Positions 60,775 through 64,000 of a stretch of DNA of 64,000 bases are shown piece by piece. The translations under genes and the position numbers were made by a program. Where the stretch lies: contig JABAZD010000067.1 of assembly GCA_018608705.1 (NCBI GenBank), positions 62,001 to 126,000 of the forward strand. The letters are read 5' to 3'. This DNA comes from Flavobacteriaceae bacterium (lineage in GTDB: Bacteria; Bacteroidota; Bacteroidia; Flavobacteriales; Flavobacteriaceae). How positions within the stretch are numbered: the stretch's first letter is position 1; each line of letters begins with the position of its first letter. The notes below the pieces were generated by a model, which was given only the letters and a program-made list of their open reading frames with translations, was not told the origin of the DNA and searched no databases.

Positions 60775-63606
60775 TTAGTTGTTAATGGTCCATGACAAAT
60801 AGTACATAGAACCGATATTTCCAGATCCAAACATTGTAAAGTATTCAGTACCTAACAAGTTGTTGGCGCCAGCTTTGAATGTTGACTTAAGACTTGGAAC
60901 AGTATAGTTAATTTGAGCATCAACTGTTGAAAATTCTGGTATAGTACCGTTTCCAAAAGAAGCTTCCCATTCATATTCAACACTATATCTATAAGCAAGG
61001 TTAAACCCAAAGTTCTTAAATAACTGTGGATTTCCAAAACTAGCTTTGAACTTATGTTCTGGAGTATTGAAGTTAGTATTAAAATCTGGGTATTTTTCAG
61101 TGTCATGGTCTAAATGTGCGTAAGTGTAGTTAGCGCTTAAATCAAAATCAGAATATACCTTAGTAGATAGCCCTAATGCAGCACCATACGATTTTATAAC
61201 CGCTCTGGAGTTAGTGTAAGCACTGTAAGCATTGAAATCTCCATTAGCTATAGCTAATGCACTTACAGGCAATGGAAGCCCTGGAGGGGTTCCGTCACTT
61301 ACATTTCCGTATAAAGGAGCAATTACAACTTCTGTGGATAAAAAGTCATTGTAAGTACTATGGTATGCACTAAAATCTACAATTAAATTATCATATTTAC
61401 CACGGTATCCAACTTCAATTGAAGTTACCTGTTCCGGAGTTGCTAAATCTGGATTAGCAACCTCAAGAGGAGATGCACCACCAGACGCTGCAAACGCTTG
61501 AACCGAATTTAATGTGTATGAGTTTTCATACGCGGAACGACCTGTTTGAGTTATTGAACTAGGCGCGCCTTGGCCACCACTTAATAAATTAAGTAATCCT
61601 TGTCCTGCAAGAGAAACATTATAGTCACCAGAATAACGATCTAAATTGTCAGGAGCAGACCCTATAAGAAAAGCTTGACCAGAATTAAGACCTATAAATA
61701 GATCTTGCGTTGTTGGGTTTCTAAATCCTGTTTGAACGGATGCTCTGAAGTTATGGTTTTGGTTTACAGTTAAACCAGCAGAAAATCTTGGAGAAATAAA
61801 TCCGTCAAAGAATTCTGACTTATCATAACGAACAGATCCTGTTAACTTAAGTTTCATTGCTTCATTCAAATCAACTTCTTTTTGTAGTTGTGAGTACAAT
61901 CCAAATTCAGAATATGTGATTGGTCCATTTTCAGGAGTATCCGTATATATAGTTCCACCTGAATTAAGGTTGTATTCCCTGAAAGAACCACCTACTTGGA
62001 TATCTACAACATCAATCAAGTGACTAAAGTTATAATTAGCATCCACATGATAGTATTTAGATTCGTCTTGGAATTTAGATCCGGTTAATAAATCTGGATC
62101 ATTTACACTTTGGTCAAAAGCACTTTGAAATTCGGGAGATCCTGGAAGGAAACGACCTGTATCCGCTGCACCTCTAGCTATTGCGTGAGCTTGTTCAGAT
62201 GGAGCTCCTTGCAGAGTAGCGCCTAAATAAGTTCCAGCATATTGACCAAACCATGTGTTGTCATCTTTCCAAGCCCTGTTGACGTTGATTCCTGTGAAAG
62301 TCATATCGTAAGAGTCACCGGCATTATCTGCAACCATGTAACCTCTCACAAAAAAGTTATCATTTTTGATTTCAAGTTTGTGTTGTTCTTGAAAAAAGTT
62401 TTTGATTGTGTAGCGGTTGATTCCTTGAAACATTGTTGTACCTGTACCCATTTTACCGACATAAGCGATTTCAAAATCGTCTTCAAATGGACGGAAATAT
62501 ACACCCCAGTCCGCTTTGATGCTTTCTGCGTTGTAGTTAGTTAAATCCTCTTCGTTGTATCCCGTTCTACTAACACCCACACTTGGCACTAAAGCACTTG
62601 CTCCAGCTGGAATAGCTCCAATTGATTCTAAAAATTGTGCTACATCATTAATATTGCCAGTATACTCATCTCCATAAACGTTAATACCGTTATAGCTTAA
62701 ATTAGTTTCTCTTGTACCTCCAGGAATATTACTGTCAACCTCACTTGTTGCAGCCCAGTCGTGTCCTTGAAGCCATCCAAAATTTACTTTAGCAGCAAAC
62801 TTATCGCTAAATTTATGTGCCATGCGGATTGAAAAATCTGTGTAAGCATTATCACCAGAAGCTTCTTGAGAAGTCATTCCTCTCTTAAGGTTGGTGCTAA
62901 TCCCTTCGGAGTCAAAAGGATTCTTACTTGTCATAAATAAAATCCCGTTGAAGGCATTTGCTCCGTACAGTGCAGATGATGCACCAGGCAGTAATTCAAC
63001 GCTTTGAACATCCGTTTCAATCATTCCCACTAAGTTTCCAATTGGAAAATTCAATGCAGGTGTTGAGTTGTCCATACCATCTACTAACTGCATAAAACGA
63101 GTGTTTGATACTGTAGCAAATCCACGAGTATTCACAGAACGGAATGTTAAACTGTTTTGGTTTATATCCACTCCTTTCATGTTCTCCAGTCCTCCATAGA
63201 AATCTACAGATGGTGTAGTCTTGATGTCTTTGATTCCGAAACGTTCAACCGTTACTGGAGACTCAAAGATTCGCTCTGGTGTACGAGATGCAGAAATAAC
63301 AACTTCGTCAAGAGCACTTCCTTCGTTCAAGGTTATGGATAGTGTTTGGTTATTTTTTGAGACTTCTTGAGAAAGAGTTTCAAATCCAACACTACTAACT
63401 TGGATTGTAAAAGGAGGGTTTTCACTAGTATTTAGCGTAAAGTTTCCATCAAAGTCAGTCATAGCACCAGAAGAAGTTCCAGTCACAATAATGTTTGCGC
63501 CAGCAAGTGGCATTCCGCTGTCATCACTGACAGTTCCTTTAACTGTAGTTTGTGCAAAAGATGCAACACAGAAAAGTAAGGCAAAGGCCCTTAAAAATGT
63601 TTTCAT
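60775..63606 (-). CDS. TonB-dependent receptor with N-terminal carboxypeptidase-regulatory-like domain
   Basis: TVKGTVSDDSGMPLAGANIIVTGTSSGAMTDFDGNFTLNT; plug ESPVTVERFGIKDIKTTPSVDFYGGLENMKGVDI; beta-barrel C-terminal half. Confidence 0.93.
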   Translation of the reverse strand: MKTFLRAFALLFCVASFAQTTVKGTVSDDSGMPLAGANIIVTGTSSGAMTDFDGNFTLNTSENPPFTIQVSSVGFETLSQEVSKNNQTLSITLNEGSALDEVVISASRTPERIFESPVTVERFGIKDIKTTPSVDFYGGLENMKGVDINQNSLTFRSVNTRGFATVSNTRFMQLVDGMDNSTPALNFPIGNLVGMIETDVQSVELLPGASSALYGANAFNGILFMTSKNPFDSEGISTNLKRGMTSQEASGDNAYTDFSIRMAHKFSDKFAAKVNFGWLQGHDWAATSEVDSNIPGGTRETNLSYNGINVYGDEYTGNINDVAQFLESIGAIPAGASALVPSVGVSRTGYNEEDLTNYNAESIKADWGVYFRPFEDDFEIAYVGKMGTGTTMFQGINRYTIKNFFQEQHKLEIKNDNFFVRGYMVADNAGDSYDMTFTGINVNRAWKDDNTWFGQYAGTYLGATLQGAPSEQAHAIARGAADTGRFLPGSPEFQSAFDQSVNDPDLLTGSKFQDESKYYHVDANYNFSHLIDVVDIQVGGSFREYNLNSGGTIYTDTPENGPITYSEFGLYSQLQKEVDLNEAMKLKLTGSVRYDKSEFFDGFISPRFSAGLTVNQNHNFRASVQTGFRNPTTQDLFIGLNSGQAFLIGSAPDNLDRYSGDYNVSLAGQGLLNLLSGGQGAPSSITQTGRSAYENSYTLNSVQAFAASGGASPLEVANPDLATPEQVTSIEVGYRGKYDNLIVDFSAYHSTYNDFLSTEVVIAPLYGNVSDGTPPGLPLPVSALAIANGDFNAYSAYTNSRAVIKSYGAALGLSTKVYSDFDLSANYTYAHLDHDTEKYPDFNTNFNTPEHKFKASFGNPQLFKNFGFNLAYRYSVEYEWEASFGNGTIPEFSTVDAQINYTVPSLKSTFKAGANNLLGTEYFTMFGSGNIGSMYYLSWTINN

Positions 63607-63687
63607 AAATTAAATTGTTTAATTCGGTTGTTTTTTAGTTGTACCAAATTTAATGATTAAATATTAAATAATTCTCAAATTAGGATA

Positions 63688-63695
63688 CAAATATA
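63688..63695 (-). promoter_or_regulatory. -7 element TATATTTG upstream of the TonB-dependent receptor
   Basis: CAAATATA on +, about 82 nt before the start codon. Confidence 0.4.
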
Positions 63696-63802
63696 AACAC
63701 AAGCTTAATTTAGGGGGGCCAAAATTAATAATTTGTTAATGATAAAGCCATGTCAAATCATTGAGAAATAAGCTTTTTTTAGCAAAAAGTTAGTCTGAGC
63801 GA

Positions 63803-64000
63803 CTAGTTTGTTGAGTCAGTATAATAGATGTTTAGTTTGGGGCTTATTTCAGAGTTTAGAGAAGTGTTTCCGTGAAGTATTACACTTTTAGGGGATAAAA
63901 CAGTGCCTGATGGGATACTTTCAACCTCATTATCGTCTTGGAAATTCCTAGATCGAACAGCGCCAACATTTGATGATACGACTAGACCAAGTTTTACATT
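63803..64000 (-). CDS. C-terminal 65 residues of a CDS truncated by the right window edge, product unknown
   Basis: Minus-strand open frame NVKLGLVVSSNVGAVRSRNFQDDNEVESIPSGTVLSPKSVILHGNTSLNSEISPKLNIYYTDSTN*, not in the ORF track because it has no start. Confidence 0.5.
   Translation of the reverse strand, partial: NVKLGLVVSSNVGAVRSRNFQDDNEVESIPSGTVLSPKSVILHGNTSLNSEISPKLNIYYTDSTN

Noticed and set aside
62242-62544. 100-aa plus-strand ORF
   Set aside because: Antisense to the TonB-dependent receptor; composition looks like a shadow ORF.

Overview
This is a 64 kb, AT-rich chromosomal window from a Bacteroidota genome, most likely a Flavobacteriaceae relative. The support is GldH and SprE/PorW, many Flavobacteriia-type DUF families, TAnnTTTG-type promoters and a split atp locus. 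It is nearly all protein-coding. I saw no rRNA, tRNA, CRISPR array, IS element or prophage. Main blocks: (1) a capsule/exopolysaccharide locus (about 1.2-11.8 kb) with PCP/Wzz-like, Wzy-like, ligase-like, Wzx, glycosyltransferases, acetyltransferase, UDP-glucuronate decarboxylase and an initiating sugar-phosphate transferase; (2) purD, DUF proteins, GT9, a ferredoxin-type reductase, SprE/PorW and bactofilin; (3) atpZ/I-atpB-E-F-H-A-G on the + strand, with atpD-atpC about 34 kb away on the - strand; (4) a tightly overlapping envelope operon (flippase-dut-TPR-DUF4292-EnvC); (5) an HU-CCDC81/SPOR membrane protein, trpS, plsC, recA, trhO, ricT, gldH and a class A PBP; (6) scoAB, an orphan duplicated ABC ATPase and a serine hydrolase; (7) a heme cluster (hemB, F, E, CD fusion, A; divergent AraC; hemH; MATE; hemJ); (8) a histidine kinase, an enoyl-CoA hydratase, atpDC and a large TonB-dependent receptor. 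I found no clearly new multi-gene system. The observations most worth follow-up are the HU-SPOR transmembrane protein, the perfect terminator-like hairpin between atpE and atpF, the LolB-like DUF4292 lipoprotein, the MATE transporter inside the heme operon, the ferrochelatase with an internal cysteine cluster, the tandem direct repeat between hemA and the AraC gene, and the inverted repeat flanking the trhO-ricT spacer. Family names are from recognition of the translated sequence; no database search was run.
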